From the NCBI GenBank assembly GCA_017354895.1, contig CP071493.1, forward strand, positions 1,922,001 to 1,986,000: 64,000 bases of DNA. The letters run 5' to 3'. The notes under the pieces are model-generated. The model searched no databases. It had not been told where the DNA came from and saw only the letters and a list, made by a program, of their open reading frames with translations. This stretch comes from Podospora comata. Lineage: Eukaryota; Ascomycota; Sordariomycetes; Sordariales; Podosporaceae. Positions 1 through 11,061 of the stretch are shown piece by piece. Position 1 is the first letter of the stretch, and every line of letters begins with the position of its first letter. A program made the position numbers and the translations under genes.

Positions 1-1
1 T

Positions 2-256
2 CCCGCTCAACAAACAGCTCGAACCAGAACCGCCAGGCAGCAATATGCTCATACGTCCGAAGCCGCTACTGGTGCGGCTGCCACAAGCTTGAGTTCGGGA
101 AGCGGTGGCAGTCCATGGACTGAGTGGTTTGAGAGTAGGTATGAACACTGGCGACTGCCCCGGACGGAAATACCTTGGGTGACGAGGAAGACTCGCACCT
201 GGAAAGATACTGCAGCGACGAGGAGTGGCTTGGCTAGCCGAAAGCGAGCGGGATGA
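2..256 (+). CDS. 3' end of an unknown protein-coding gene (partial)
   Basis: An open frame enters from the left edge and runs 84 codons to a TGA at 254-256. The visible C-terminus is Gln/Thr/Ala-rich, then a Ser/Gly spacer (SSGSGGS), then a Trp/Arg-rich basic segment (SPWTEWFESRYEHW, then PWVTRKTR), ending SRKRAG. The regular fall of Trp, Tyr and charged residues looks coding, unlike the opposite-strand frame. I do not recognise the family. The gene would converge with the minus-strand genes to its right. Limits: no start, no splice site and no domain are visible, so this could be chance. Confidence 0.45.
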   Translation, partial: PAQQTARTRTARQQYAHTSEAATGAAATSLSSGSGGSPWTEWFESRYEHWRLPRTEIPWVTRKTRTWKDTAATRSGLASRKRAG

Positions 257-867
257 CGCAAGCAAAAAAGCAAGAGGAAAGCAAAAGGCCACGCTCGTGG
301 AGGCGGAGATGAGAAGGCAGACAGACAAATCAGAAGAGCAAGATCAAGCTGAAGGAGGGCATGTACTGATACGAGATTAGATGTAATAATAGGAATGATG
401 TTTGCTTGAGGGACAATGTGCTTTGTTTATTCCGTTGGTTTCCCATGCTATCTTATGTTCCAAAGAGCCAACTGCAATGGCATGAACGCTACATTTGTAC
501 GCCGTAGAGATGATCTACCTGGTAGTCAAGGCACAGCTGGATCACCAATGTACAGGGCGGGCTGTGTCACTTTGATTGTTCAAGATGTTGTGCGAATGAG
601 ATTGATTGTGGCAAAGCCCAATGACTATTTTTAGTAAAATGCTTGTACAGGTCACTCCATTTGTCGACCCCGTCTCTCAATCTCTCTCCTCAAACCATCC
701 CCATTCCCCTCCTCAAGCTATCCTCCCCCCACCCAACCTTTGCCACTCAAGGCACCCAAACCTCTCCTCCGATGATTGCGTAGCTTCGTTGAGACTACTT
801 CGCACTGAACAAGTGCTTCGGCGGCGGCGTCCTGGAACTGGCGCTGGAGGTCGGGTAGCCGCCCGGA
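257..867. other. Intergenic, nothing recognised
   Basis: About 600 bases between the left-edge gene end and the putative small minus-strand gene. It has a C/T-rich plus-strand tract near 660-760. No convincing gene was seen on either strand. Confidence 0.4.
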
Positions 868-1316
868 CTAGTCGAAGGATTTGGAACTGTCTTTATCTTG
901 TTGAAGAAGCGGGAAGCCCAGACGGAACTGTTGAACAGCAATGTTAGGAGATGACAAACATCAAGGCGGAAATGCCATGGGCACAGAGAGTAGGGAAGTG
1001 ACTCAATGAGGCAGCCAACATACCATTTGAGTTTGATTGTCCGCGACGGGGGATGATAACGTCGCTGGGTGATTGAGCCGCGCTGGGGCAATACCTGATT
1101 GTGACCGGGGGAGGTCTATGAATAGGTGATAGAAATACTGAAGGACTGGACGGGGGGCTAAGAAAAAATCGGTCAGGGATCGAAGTTGGGTAAAAGGTAG
1201 AAAAGAATGAGCCAGATCAGAAGAATGTTACTGAAAGTAAAAGGCGAGGCAGCCCGGTCGATAAGTGATTGGAAATCACCGAAAGATGGAGTGATTGTGT
1301 TGTTGTTAGATGTCAT
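868..1316 (-). CDS. Putative small spliced gene, 92 aa, unknown function
   Basis: On the minus strand an ATG at 1316 opens an exon (1232-1316). A donor gtaaca and an acceptor with a CTGAC branch site and a pyrimidine run (ttcttag) bound a 74-base intron. Exon 2 is 1157-1024. A consensus gtatgt donor, CCTAACAT branch and caacag acceptor bound a second intron, and exon 3 is 927-868 with a TAG stop. All three exons join in phase to give MTSNNNTITPSFGDFQSL... ending DKDSSKSFD. Unspliced, the first exon instead reads through a hydrophobic stretch (NILLIWLILFYLLP) to a stop after 47 residues. Further donor-like gtaagt sites on the same strand at about 1364 and 1518 suggest a spliced leader, or a different exon model. 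No family was recognised. It is a splice-signal-based guess. Confidence 0.33.
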
Positions 1317-1854
1317 GATGGTTGATGTTGTGCGGAGAAGAGGAAGAATTTCCGCAGAACTTACCTTAGTAAAAGAGTCTCAACAGGATAGGAGAGACAG
1401 GAAAAGAGACACCCGACAGGGCAAGGGCGGAGAAGAAGGACCGGGAACGCAGTCCTGTACCTAGTACGATACGAAAGCTTATTTCCTTCCCTTCCTTCTC
1501 TGTTGATCTCGTACTTACCTCAAGCAGACAGCAAGGTGTGGGGATGGACAAGTTCACACAGCATTGCCAGGCGAAGTGATGGCAGTCGGTCCCAGACACT
1601 TGTTGAATCTACCCCAATACAAGATTGCTGGCATGGTCAAACCCATCGAAGCAAAGGCAAGGCTTTATTCGGAGGAAGTCGCCTGTGATACTGTTAATCA
1701 AAAGAAGTATACCTGCCAAAGATAGCTTTCACCCATCACCAGCTTGGATGGCTCGTTCCCGTTTGTTCTTTTGTTAAATTCATGTGATATATTCAGGTCC
1801 AACAGCTAGTCTCCTGGTCCTCTCCATCCTCTTTGTCTTCTTCGTCCTCCATGT
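1317..1854. other. Intergenic / leader of the small minus-strand gene
   Basis: Contains two consensus minus-strand donors (gtaagt beginning at 1518 and 1364) and a plausible acceptor (gtacag, intron 1455-1518). This fits a spliced 5' leader for the gene to the left. No TATA box was identified. It also holds the 3' flank of the homocysteine methyltransferase gene. Confidence 0.3.
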
Positions 1855-3011
1855 TCACTCACGGATCGCCCACGTAAGCCTTTGGATGTTTTCAGGCGTA
1901 GTTCTACAACAGCCACCGATCAAGAATGAACTCCATCCCCCAGTATCATAAGCCTCCCTGACCACCATAGCAAGCTGACGTTCCCATGATACATCCTCCG
2001 CTGTCTTCTTGGAACCCTCCCCCGATATCTCCCACTCCTTTGTCGCAGTATTGTACCGCTCTCCCTCCTTCGTGCCATCAGGATACAATACCAAACCAGG
2101 CCATTTTTCCACGGCCCCCGTCGCGACCAGCTTTTCCACAGCCTTGGTAAATTGTCGAACTAGACCCTCCAGCTTGGAAACTTGTGTACAGTTGATCCCA
2201 ACAAACTGTGGTGTCTTACTTCCAAACTCTTTGCTAATCATAGCGGCTACCGCGTCTTCTACACTAGTGCCATCCGGCATTTTGTCGTCATCGCCAGGGA
2301 ACAGAACACTGATCCAGACAGGAATGTCATGGTAAAACTCGCGCGGGCCTAGCTTTACCCCCCCGCTGATGTCTGCGTTCAAAAAGCGCCTGATTGCTAG
2401 TATCTCGTCGAATCGAGGGATGGTCTCGAACGCAATGTAGGACACATCGAACAGCAGTTTGGGGACTTGAACATAGAGGTTGTACCGCTCGCTGTGCCAA
2501 TGAAAGAGTTTATCGACGATGTCTTGGGAAGGCTCGATGTCGTAGTGGCCGGTGTACTCAGTTGAAGGTATCATCGTAGCCCCATACGGTCCAAGGCTGA
2601 GAGCGACTCGGCCACCAACCTTGCCGGCGGCCCTCCTGGCGATGGAGACAGCATCTTTGAGGAAGTGGCCTATGTTGTGGAGGGGCACACCGTTTGGCCT
2701 ACATGTAGTGGATTAGTTGGCTAGAGTGTTCACTTTAGAGCGGACTAGGAAGAGCGACAAACTGACCAGTTCTCTGTCTTTGTATTCTTGAACCCCTCGA
2801 TCGACACCTGGTATGTCGCGGTTGTGATGACATCTGCACCAGCTTTGGCAAACGACATCTGGCAGTCCGCCAGGGTTTGCAAGTCTGTCAAGAGAAGGTG
2901 GGAGGACCAGAGGGGCGTCGACTCGGAGAATTTGACGCCATGGATAGTTTCGAGGGTGGTTCCAAGACCACCGTCAAGGAATTTGATGGTTCTAGGCTTA
3001 CGGCCCTCCAT
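1855..3011 (-). CDS. Homocysteine S-methyltransferase
   Basis: Transfers a methyl group to L-homocysteine to make methionine, probably from S-methylmethionine or S-adenosylmethionine (Mht1/Sam4 family); cytosolic. There are two exons, 3011-2767 and 2698-1855. The 68-base intron (gtcagt...CTAAT...tgtag) joins NW to PNGVPLHN in phase, giving 362 residues. The N-terminal FLDGGLGTTLE motif is the family's opening beta-strand signature. The three zinc-ligand cysteines are present: GINC (about residue 252) and GGCC (345-346) in GGCCRTTP near the C-terminus. An in-frame ATG lies nine codons upstream (3038) and another at 3068. I chose 3011 because homologues begin just before the GGLGT motif. The gene reads toward the left edge and shares no obvious pathway with its neighbours. 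Confidence 0.93.
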
Positions 3012-4793
3012 TGTTGGCGTCTGGAAACGAATCGACATTAGTCGATTCGATGATTCTCGTGAGCGCACGACTATTTGGAATTGTTCTCCGGGGTTAGAAG
3101 GCAGACGAGATCAAGCTCAATTCGGGCTACACCATCCAATGAGCGCAGCATTCGCTCAAGCTTGCAGGATTGGTCATACCGTACAGCTCAGCGTACAGTA
3201 TGGACTTTAAAATGCACAGTGCCCTTCAGGGGTCTGATTCTGCTCTTCTAGACTTGCAACAGAATCCGGAATAACACACAGGGCAACACACTATGCTAAT
3301 AGAGAGAATAAAGCTTGATGGAGATGCCGCTCCTATTCACATAGCCCGTCATATACAGAAGCTTCTCACTGTTTAAATGCATCAATCTTTAGTGCCCATG
3401 CTCAACAGGATCCTTTCATCGATGAAACATGGCTCCCGAGGTCGGAGAATGTGGATGGGAGGAGCACCTACTTGCTCCTACCATCTAAGAGCCCACAGCA
3501 TCAGATGACGGCCTGACCTTTTGTCTGCCTAAAGTGCAGGTGGTCCCAAGTGAAACAATGTAGGACAAGTGGCAGAAAGCGGGGAAACTTTTCCCAGAAA
3601 ACCTTTCCCCATCTTCCCAAACTCTTTCATCACAAACCACAAACCTCAAACCCAACTCCAAGAAGCTAGAGTCTTCGGACCAAGAGGGGCAATCTCAGCT
3701 TTGATCGAGGTATGTATTTTTGCCTTTGCAAACGCACAAAGCCTTTACCTTTGTCCGCAGCCTAACAGCTTGTCAAAACAGATGTCCAGTTGCCTGGTAC
3801 ACTCTTTCGACGTTTCTCTCCCCACCATGTCTACAAGATTCTTCCCGTTATCTTCCCTTCATCTATCTCCGCCTCTGTCACTCTTCCCTTGATGGAGATG
3901 CCACTGGTGGTTCACCGCCACACAACATTGACGACCCCGATGCCCTGGCAGGATTTCGAGCCCATTGGTTTCCACCCCGACGGTCTTCCACGGGGTGTGA
4001 CAAGCAGTCTGGGAAGCCATTCGCCAACGGGGACATATCCGGAGGTTCTTTCGCTTGGTGGTAGCAGCGGTAATGGCTGGACAATCAGACATCTTCACAC
4101 CTTCCATCACCTCCCGTGCACGCATTCGAGGGAGTGAGAGGGTCTCATCACAATGTCCACATCAACTTGTGTCGCCCATCGCCAAAGATCGTACCAGAGT
4201 CCTTTTGCGACTCATCCATCTTCATCCCGCCTTGTCACGGAAAATCAGTCTCGCTGCGTTCCCGCACCTCCCATCACCTCCTCTCGTGCAATGGCAGGTC
4301 TATAGATGTTTCTGTTTGGACCAAACCGTGTCCGGAATATGCGAAAGGATTAAGATAAAACCACCCGGGGGCACACGGCGGTTGGGGAAGCCGGTCAGGG
4401 CGGAGCTGAGGAGACAGGCAAGACAGCTCAGTTGAAGACCCGTGCCACCAAGCCATCGGCTGCTTCCTCGAAACCCGCCAACGATAGCTCCGATGACGAT
4501 GTTGGCAACAGGGAGTTCACGATCAAGGAGACTGGCTTAGCATTGAAAGACAGAAGTAGATTTTAAATTGACGCGTTCGACCAAACAATCAAGGAGACTG
4601 GTCTGGAATAGGAAAGCAGAATGAGTTTTCATTTCCCTTCCCACGAACATTGTCCCATGTGGTTTGGTGCAACTTCACAAATGTCGTGTCAATTTTCTAC
4701 CATCAATATTCAGAGGTTCAACGCTGCTTACCCTATGTCATCTAGGAAGGAGTTCAAAAGACTTCACCACGTGGTGAAGTTCAATGTTGACAT
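3012..4793. other. Gene-poor stretch with a possible spliced leader and decayed gene
   Basis: The plus strand has a well-formed intron-like unit: gtatgt at 3710, CCTAAC branch, aaaacag ending 3781, followed at once by an ATG. The frame after it closes after 36 codons. Several coding-like but mutually out-of-frame stretches follow (about 3890-4070, and about 4440-4565 with a Ser/Asp-rich peptide KPSAASSKPANDSSDDD). A 14-base word (atcaaggagactgg) occurs near 4525 and again near 4590, so there is a local duplication. I could not build one gene model. It may be a decayed or fast-evolving gene. A perfect 20-base palindrome sits at 4761-4780. Confidence 0.35.
4761..4780. repeat. Perfect 20-bp palindrome containing CCACGTGG
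   Basis: ACTTCACCAC followed directly by GTGGTGAAGT, so both halves are exact reverse complements with no spacer. It lies 14 bases beyond the stop codon of the minus-strand DUF1996 gene. It could be a cruciform or 3'-end hairpin, or a dimer binding site, since the centre is a CACGTG E-box of the kind bound by bHLH factors. Its function is unknown. Confidence 0.7.
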
Positions 4794-5897
4794 CTAAGAA
4801 TGCCCACCCTTGCCCATCATCTCCAAACTCTTGTGATAGTCACTAGTCCCATTGTTAGGATCCTGGTCCTTTGCCTTGCACTTGCTGTAGGTCTTGCCAT
4901 TCCCATGAGCACCATCAATCCTCATAAAAGACTGTCCCTTCGCCTGCAACATCGCCTTTGCCGCGTCGTCATACCAGCCGTTTATAAAGTCGCCATGGAA
5001 GCAATACCCAACACCAATCTGTCCACGAAGTTGTCAGTGTAATGTCTCTTGCATTTCAGACAAAAAATCAAACGCAACAAAACAAGTAACAAACCTCCCC
5101 ACAAGCCAACTTGATAGGCGGCACTCCCTTCCACCCCTGAGGAATGGCCCCGCGGGTATTATACCTGATCGAAAACCGCAAGCTAGGTATCCTCTTCATC
5201 CCAACCGGGCACTTGTTCCCTTGGGCGGCGGCGTACGTGTACTCGGAGATCTTGTCGGGGTTGACGCAGTCCGGGAACCGGAGGATGGCCTGTAGATGGG
5301 CCGAGCAAGTCGACAGCGGGAGGGCTGCGCGGTCACGCCGGTTGCGATCTTCGGGGCCGTTGCCGTCGCACCACCAGGTGATCATGTTGAGGTTTTCCTG
5401 GACGTCGGTTTGGGATTTGGCAGAGGCGTTGCCTGCTACCATTACGAGGTCGCGGGGGAAGGGGATCTCGGCGCGGTCGATGTTTTCGTAGTAGGTTTTG
5501 AAGGTGGCGGGGTAGATTTCCGTGTGGGTGTTTCCGTTGACGTAGTATAGAGTTGGTGCCCCTGGGTGGGTTGGTTCTTAGTGTTTCTTCAAAGGAGGGG
5601 TTTTCAAACGTCTTTGCGGTGTTTCTTTCTGGTCTTTGTTGGATGGGGGGGAGCAGATGGCATACAGTAGACAGAAAGATCGTTTGGGTTCTCTCCGGAG
5701 GGACATCCTTTTTGTAGTTCTGCTGTTGTAGGGAGGTCTTTGGTCAGGGCGTCTGAGCCGTAGAAGGAGTGCATGTGGGAGACGTATTGGCCGGGGTAGA
5801 CAATCGGATCGATGTTCTTGCGCATGAAGGGCTTATGCTCAACCACGGTCAGGCCTGATGCAAGGCCAGCCAGGAATAGAGCTTCAAGGGACCACAT
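4794..5897 (-). CDS. DUF1996 secreted protein
   Basis: Predicted extracellular protein of the fungal DUF1996 family, whose biochemical role is not established. There are three exons: 5897-5666, 5561-5095 and 5018-4794. Introns gtatgc...cccag and gtttgt...gacag both keep frame, giving 307 residues. The start is followed by a short hydrophobic signal sequence (MWSLEALFLAGLASGLTV). The family core is clear: the opening VYPGQYVSHMHSFYGSD block with its HMHSFYGS motif, an APTLYYVNG block, an ITWWCDG block, FPDCVNPD, and a C-terminal half with paired cysteines. The protein ends at the domain, without the WSC or Ser/Thr-rich tail some relatives carry. Longer in-frame ATG starts exist up to 6059, but only the start at 5897 gives a signal peptide at the N-terminus. 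Confidence 0.88.
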
Positions 5898-6792
5898 TGT
5901 ATCAACTTGCTGGGAGTCTTCGTATGACAGTGTTTGATATCGAAGTTGTTGGAAGGGAACTCCGGCTTGCTTCTTGACGAGGATCTCAGAGCAGGCGAGT
6001 GCTGGACGTATTTGTATGCTTCTTCCCTCATATCCCCTGATATATCGGCACTTGGACATTGCATGGCGAGTTTATAGTGGTAGGGTTCATGGCTGGGCGC
6101 GGCTAATCTGATGTTAATACCAGGACAATGTCTGATTGCATGGCTCATCTGGGGAACCGCTGTCACAAGGTTGACATGGATCAAGACTTACTTCCATTGG
6201 CGGAAGAGTTCCTAGTTGACATCCGTACTCAAAATGCTCGATTTGACCGCGGCGGTCGTTGCTGGCAATCTTGATCTGAAGGTTATGGCAGGAAGAGCCA
6301 TCGGGGGTATCACTATTTCGGGAATAGTAGGTATGTGTGGGGGTTGCATTCTGCCGATATCTTTGCTTTCTATGGTGTTTTTGCAAAGTAGAGGCAGGAA
6401 CAGAACTCGTAATATCAGGGAAATCGAAGTCCTCCGTGGGGCTTGGAAATAATTATGCCATACCTATGGTGCTCTTCAGCAGTCATGGTGCCTGAAAATG
6501 AACAAGGGCGCCCCGGCAAGGCGAGAACATACTGAACCCACCTCTCCGCACACAGATACCCGGGAGTGGGGGGAAATTGTCCGAGAGCGGCTGTCCCGGT
6601 CTTGGCCTGCCGTCGTGAACCTTGCTTCTAACCACCGTCCGGGCTTATCTGATGATCTGATAATCCGGTTTCAGTCCTTCAGCATCCAACATATCACTGC
6701 TAGCATCTTTATCGTTGTCTTTTTGCTTGACAAAGCGCATTATACCACTTGATCGCCCTGAAAGCAAACCCCAGGCCCAAAAACCGCGCACC
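5898..6792. other. Shared divergent promoter region
   Basis: About 0.9 kb between the divergently transcribed DUF1996 gene (minus) and the hydantoinase gene (plus). It holds a TATA-like element for the minus gene near 6070. No supportable gene was found: short frames here (e.g. 6216-6452) lack splice or domain support. Confidence 0.5.
6070..6076 (-). promoter_or_regulatory. TATA-like box for the DUF1996 gene
   Basis: TATAAAC on the minus strand, 173 bases upstream of the chosen ATG at 5897. Placement is plausible, but the motif is short and unproven. Confidence 0.35.
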
Positions 6793-9700
6793 ATGGCAGA
6801 CACCTCTCTCCAGAAGACTCTCCGGATAGGTATTGATGTTGGAGGCACCAATACTGACGGCGTGATCCTCGATCCCTCGCGAGCCAACGACCCCCAGACT
6901 AGAGGCATCCTGGCATGGCATAAAGCAGCCACCACGCCCGATCCAAGCGATGGAATCAGCAAAGCTGTCACCACCCTGTTTACCTCGGCCAACATCTCTC
7001 CCGAGCAAGTGGCAACTGTCACCATCGGCACAACACACTTCGTCAATGCCATCGTCGAGAGAGACGAGGCCCGTCTCAGCAAGGTGGCTGTCATTCGACT
7101 GTCAGGCCCCTTCTCAAAGCATGCCCCCCCTTGTGTAGACTGGCCCGACGATCTGAGAGAGATTATTCTGGGTTACTATGCCCTCGTCAAGGGAGGACTG
7201 GAGGTGGATGGCGAACTGATCAGTGACATCAACGAGAACGAGATTCTGGAACATTGCGAAGAAATCCAGAAAAGGGGCATCACCAGCGTTGTCGTCAACG
7301 GTGTTTTCAGTCCCATCGACACCGTGGAAAGACAAGAAGAGAGAGCTGCCGACATCATCCGAAGGCGAATCCCTGGTTGCGATGTTGTCTGCTCGAAGGA
7401 GGTGGCCAATCTTGGTTTCCTTGAGAGAGAAAATGCTGCTTTGCTCAACGCTTCGATCCTCCGCTTTGCAAGGAAAACGATCAAGTCGTTCCAGAAACCA
7501 GTCAGACAACTAGGCATCAAGTGTCCTGTCTTCATTACCCAGAACGACGGGACGGTTTTGTCAGGCGAGGTGGCTTCTCGGTTCCCCATCAAGACTTTTA
7601 GCAGCGGGCCTACGAACAGCATGCGAGGGGCGGCCTTCCTTGTTCAAGGAGAGGACAAAGCAAACGCCGATGGACAAGGAGAAGGGATGATGGTGGTGGA
7701 CATCGGTGGCACTACGACGGATGTTGGACTGCTGTTGCCGAACGGCTTCCCAAGACAACAGGCGGCCTATAGTGATTTTTCTGGTGTTAGGATGGTCAGT
7801 GTCCTTTCCACTTCCCAAGATGCACAATGCTGACAATAATGACAGAACTTCTCCTGTCCCGACGTCAAAAGCATCGGACTCGGTGGCGGCTCCATCATTA
7901 AAAAAGGCGACACCTTCTCGATCGGCCCACACAGTGTCGGCTACAAGTTAACCAGCGAGTCTATCGTCTTTGGAGGAAAGACTCTCACAGCAACCGACTG
8001 TGCAGTTGCGGCCAATCCTGCTCTTGGCATCGGAACCCCTGAGCTGGTTCAGGGGGCACTTACACAGGACGAAGCCTCCATCTACGAGACCCTTGTAAAG
8101 AAGAAGCTCGAAAAGATCATCGACACAATGAAGACCTCCCCTGCGGATACTGCTGTGGTTCTCGTTGGAGGCGGTGCCATCATTGCCCCGAATCAGCTCC
8201 GTGGTGCCAGCAAGGTGCTCAAGCCGGAATGGTCCCAAGTTGCCAATGCTATCGGCGCAGCCATTGCCCGTATTAGTGCCGTCGTAGACACCATCAGGTC
8301 CACCGAAACCCAGACAGTCAAGCAATTGTTGGCAGAGATATCAGACGAGGCAAAGGCAAAGGTCATTGCCGCTGGCGCAACGGCTGAGTCGGTCAAGATT
8401 GTCGAGGTGGAGGAACTACCACTACAAGTAAGTTTTATGTTTAGATACCAACCTAGAAATTGCACAGGTCTACTAGAAAGGGAGCTAATAGCAGTGCCAG
8501 TATGTAGCAAACAAGACCCGCTTCGTTGTCCGAGCTGCCGGCGATTTCGACCTGTCGCACACTGACACAATCGCCGAGCTATCGTCGGAGCAAGCATCTG
8601 AACAACAGGAGACCGAGTCAGAGCAACCATCTCAACAAGTCGCAACTGGTGGACAAAACAAGAAGCAAGTGGGTAAAGAGGCGCACCAAGTGGACATCTC
8701 AATCTACAAGCCAGACGTCCGCAACCGCGTCTGGCATGTTAACGAGACCGACTTGAGCTGGATCTCTACCGGCTGTTACATCCTCGGTACCGGTGGTGGT
8801 GGATCTCCTTATCCACATATGATCCTACTTCGACAGCTGCTCCGAGCCGGAGCAACAGTGCGTGTCGTCAGCCCTGAGGATGTAGAAGATGACGCAGCTG
8901 TTGGTTGTGGAGGTGGCGCAGGAAGTCCAACTGTCAGTATCGAAAAGCTCCAAGGGGACGAGATGATGGAAGCTCAGAACGAGCTGTACAAGATCTGTGA
9001 CGACCAGGCCACACACATGATTGCTCTTGAAATAGGGGGAGGGAATGGCCTTCAGGGTTTGACGCTGGGAGCAAGCAGCAATATGGATCTTCCTTGCGTG
9101 GACGGTGACTGGATGGGACGGGCCTACCCTACCAAGTGGCAGACTACGCCGGTGGTGTTTAACGAACGACAGCCTATCTGGTCTCCGATCTGTATTGCTG
9201 ATGGCAACGGCAATGTCGTCGTTATGCCCAAGGCCTCTTCGGATCGTCAAGTGGAGAGGATTATGAGAGCTGCTCTCAGTAATATGGGCTCTCAAGTCGC
9301 TGCAGCGGAGCCCCCTGTCACTGGTGCCGAGATGAAGAGATGGGTGGTGGAGAACACGATCTCGCAAGCATGGAGGATTGGAAGGGCTGTTGCAAGGGCC
9401 AGACAAGAAAATCGTCTTGAGACTATGGCAGAGAGCATCATAGACGAGTGCGGGGGTTCTGCGAGCGGCAAGGTCTTGTTTAAGGGCAAGATTGTTGGTG
9501 TGCAACGCACCCTGAGAATGGGTCATGTCTATGGAGAGTGCATCATTGAGGGAACTGATGTGTCTGGGTCGGACTATCCCACGACTGGGGAAGGAAGAGA
9601 GCAGCAATTCACTGGCCGTATCAAAATTCCATTCAAGAACGAAAACATTGCCGCTGTCAAGATTCACGATGGTCAAGAGGAGGGTGTTCTAGAGAAACGG

Positions 9701-9982
9701 GAAGATGTCCTGGCTATTGTCCCAGACTTGATTTGTGTTATTGATGCACAGAATGGGGAGGCTATCGGCACGCCCGAGTACAGATATGGGCTGCTGGTCA
9801 TGGTGATTGCCCTCGCGGCATCGGACAAGTGGACGGATTCAGAGAGAGGCATAGAGCTTGGAGGTCCCAAGGCTTTTGGATTTGGGCATCTTGAATACAA
9901 ACCAGTGGGCACGTTCGTCAAGCCTGTAAGTGTTATTGACGAGTTTAACGCATCCGGTTGGGATGGCAAGTGCTGGATATAA
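6793..9982 (+). CDS. Hydantoinase/oxoprolinase-DUF917 fusion protein
   Basis: Predicted ATP-dependent amidohydrolase of the HyuA/5-oxoprolinase type fused to a DUF917 domain; probably acts on hydantoin or thiohydantoin-like ring compounds in the cytosol. Three exons (6793-7794, 7846-8427, 8501-9982) give about 1021 residues. The N-terminal hydantoinase/oxoprolinase fold shows the nucleotide-binding GIDVGGTNTDG motif (about residues 13-23). A second phosphate-binding motif, VDIGGTTTDVG, lies near the end of exon 1, and LVGGGA lies later. A Gln/Glu/Ser-rich linker then leads into DUF917, which begins near residue 610 with STGCYILGTGGGGSPY. The second intron has three in-frame acceptors (after 8491, 8494 and 8500). 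I chose the last because the CTAAT branch site is too close to the others. The start ATG follows CACC, a good fungal context. Confidence 0.92.
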
Positions 9983-11061
9983 GAAAACTCTCTGTCAATC
10001 AAGGCCATCAGGATGTTGGGCAATGAGATAGTTTGTCGAGTTAAAGATATCATAAAACAGTAAGCTGTAGCACGGTTGAGAGCACATGCTCTGCCGATTT
10101 ATTACTTTGGTTACTCGATCGCGGAGGTTTCATCTCGACCCGCTACTATTGACGATTTTGGAAGGCTTTTCCGATAGCTCACGCATGAAGATATCGCCAC
10201 ATCTTCCATAAACATCTTCTGATTCTGCATTGAGTGATCCGGTGGGTGTCATTTTTGCTCAGTTTTGATGTTATCTCTTCGAGTCATACCTAGATAGTAC
10301 TCTGAACGTAAATAAGGTGAATGACCCTCAACGCCAGGGAGCACCAAGTCAGTAAGCGTTGCATACCATGATGGAATTCGTAGGAATTCTTCGATTCAAA
10401 TAGCAGATCTCGATTCGAAGATGCGGGTGTCTTCTACATAGCATCCGGTTGTGGGCCATGTGCTTAGCCCACCGTGTGATGGGTGTCGTGTCATGACGCC
10501 CAAGGTTGCAGCAAGGTGACTGTCAACAAAAGGTTCCCTCTTTGTGCATCTTGAGAGTCCTCGATCTAGCTGTCCCTCGCAAGCTGTCAGAGCCATACTT
10601 GGCATCGTTTGCTTCTCTGACCGCCTATCAACCCCGTGGGTTTCGCTGGTGGGAGCAGTGGAGGGTGACGCAAATTCAATTGTCCACACAGCATCGACCC
10701 AGCAAAACGCAGTGAACCGTGTGATCGTGCTTGCATATAGACACAAACAAATGCACCTTGGTCTGCAGCTGCACGGCCTAATCTATCTTACCTGCCCTCG
10801 GAAGGATTCAGGAAAGTTTGTTGCTCTAGTGACTTTCTCAGGCCAGGAACCAGCTGTTCTCAACCATTCTCTTCCCCTTTCCACTTTCTGGAAGCAGTAA
10901 CCATTTCATCCATCTGAGAAGAAGAAAAGGCTCGCCTTCCCTCACAAAGCTCGCGTTCACGCTCGCTACTACTACCATCGCCGTTCGAGCTTCCGCCCCC
11001 TGTTAACCTTGCACTACTCGTGCTCGGCCCTGAACCGGTAGCCGAAGTGCCCGACTTACCG
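9983..11061. other. Intergenic, promoter of the Ca2+/H+ exchanger
   Basis: No gene was supported. The right third (10920-11060) is rich in C/T runs, as expected upstream of a fungal start. The gaattcg...cgaattc-like words near 10373-10420 are short partial repeats only. Confidence 0.45.

Noticed and set aside
6216-6452. Hydrophobic plus-strand 78-codon frame between DUF1996 and hydantoinase genes
   Set aside because: It looks membrane-like by composition but starts at a non-ATG codon in the promoter region and has no supporting signal.
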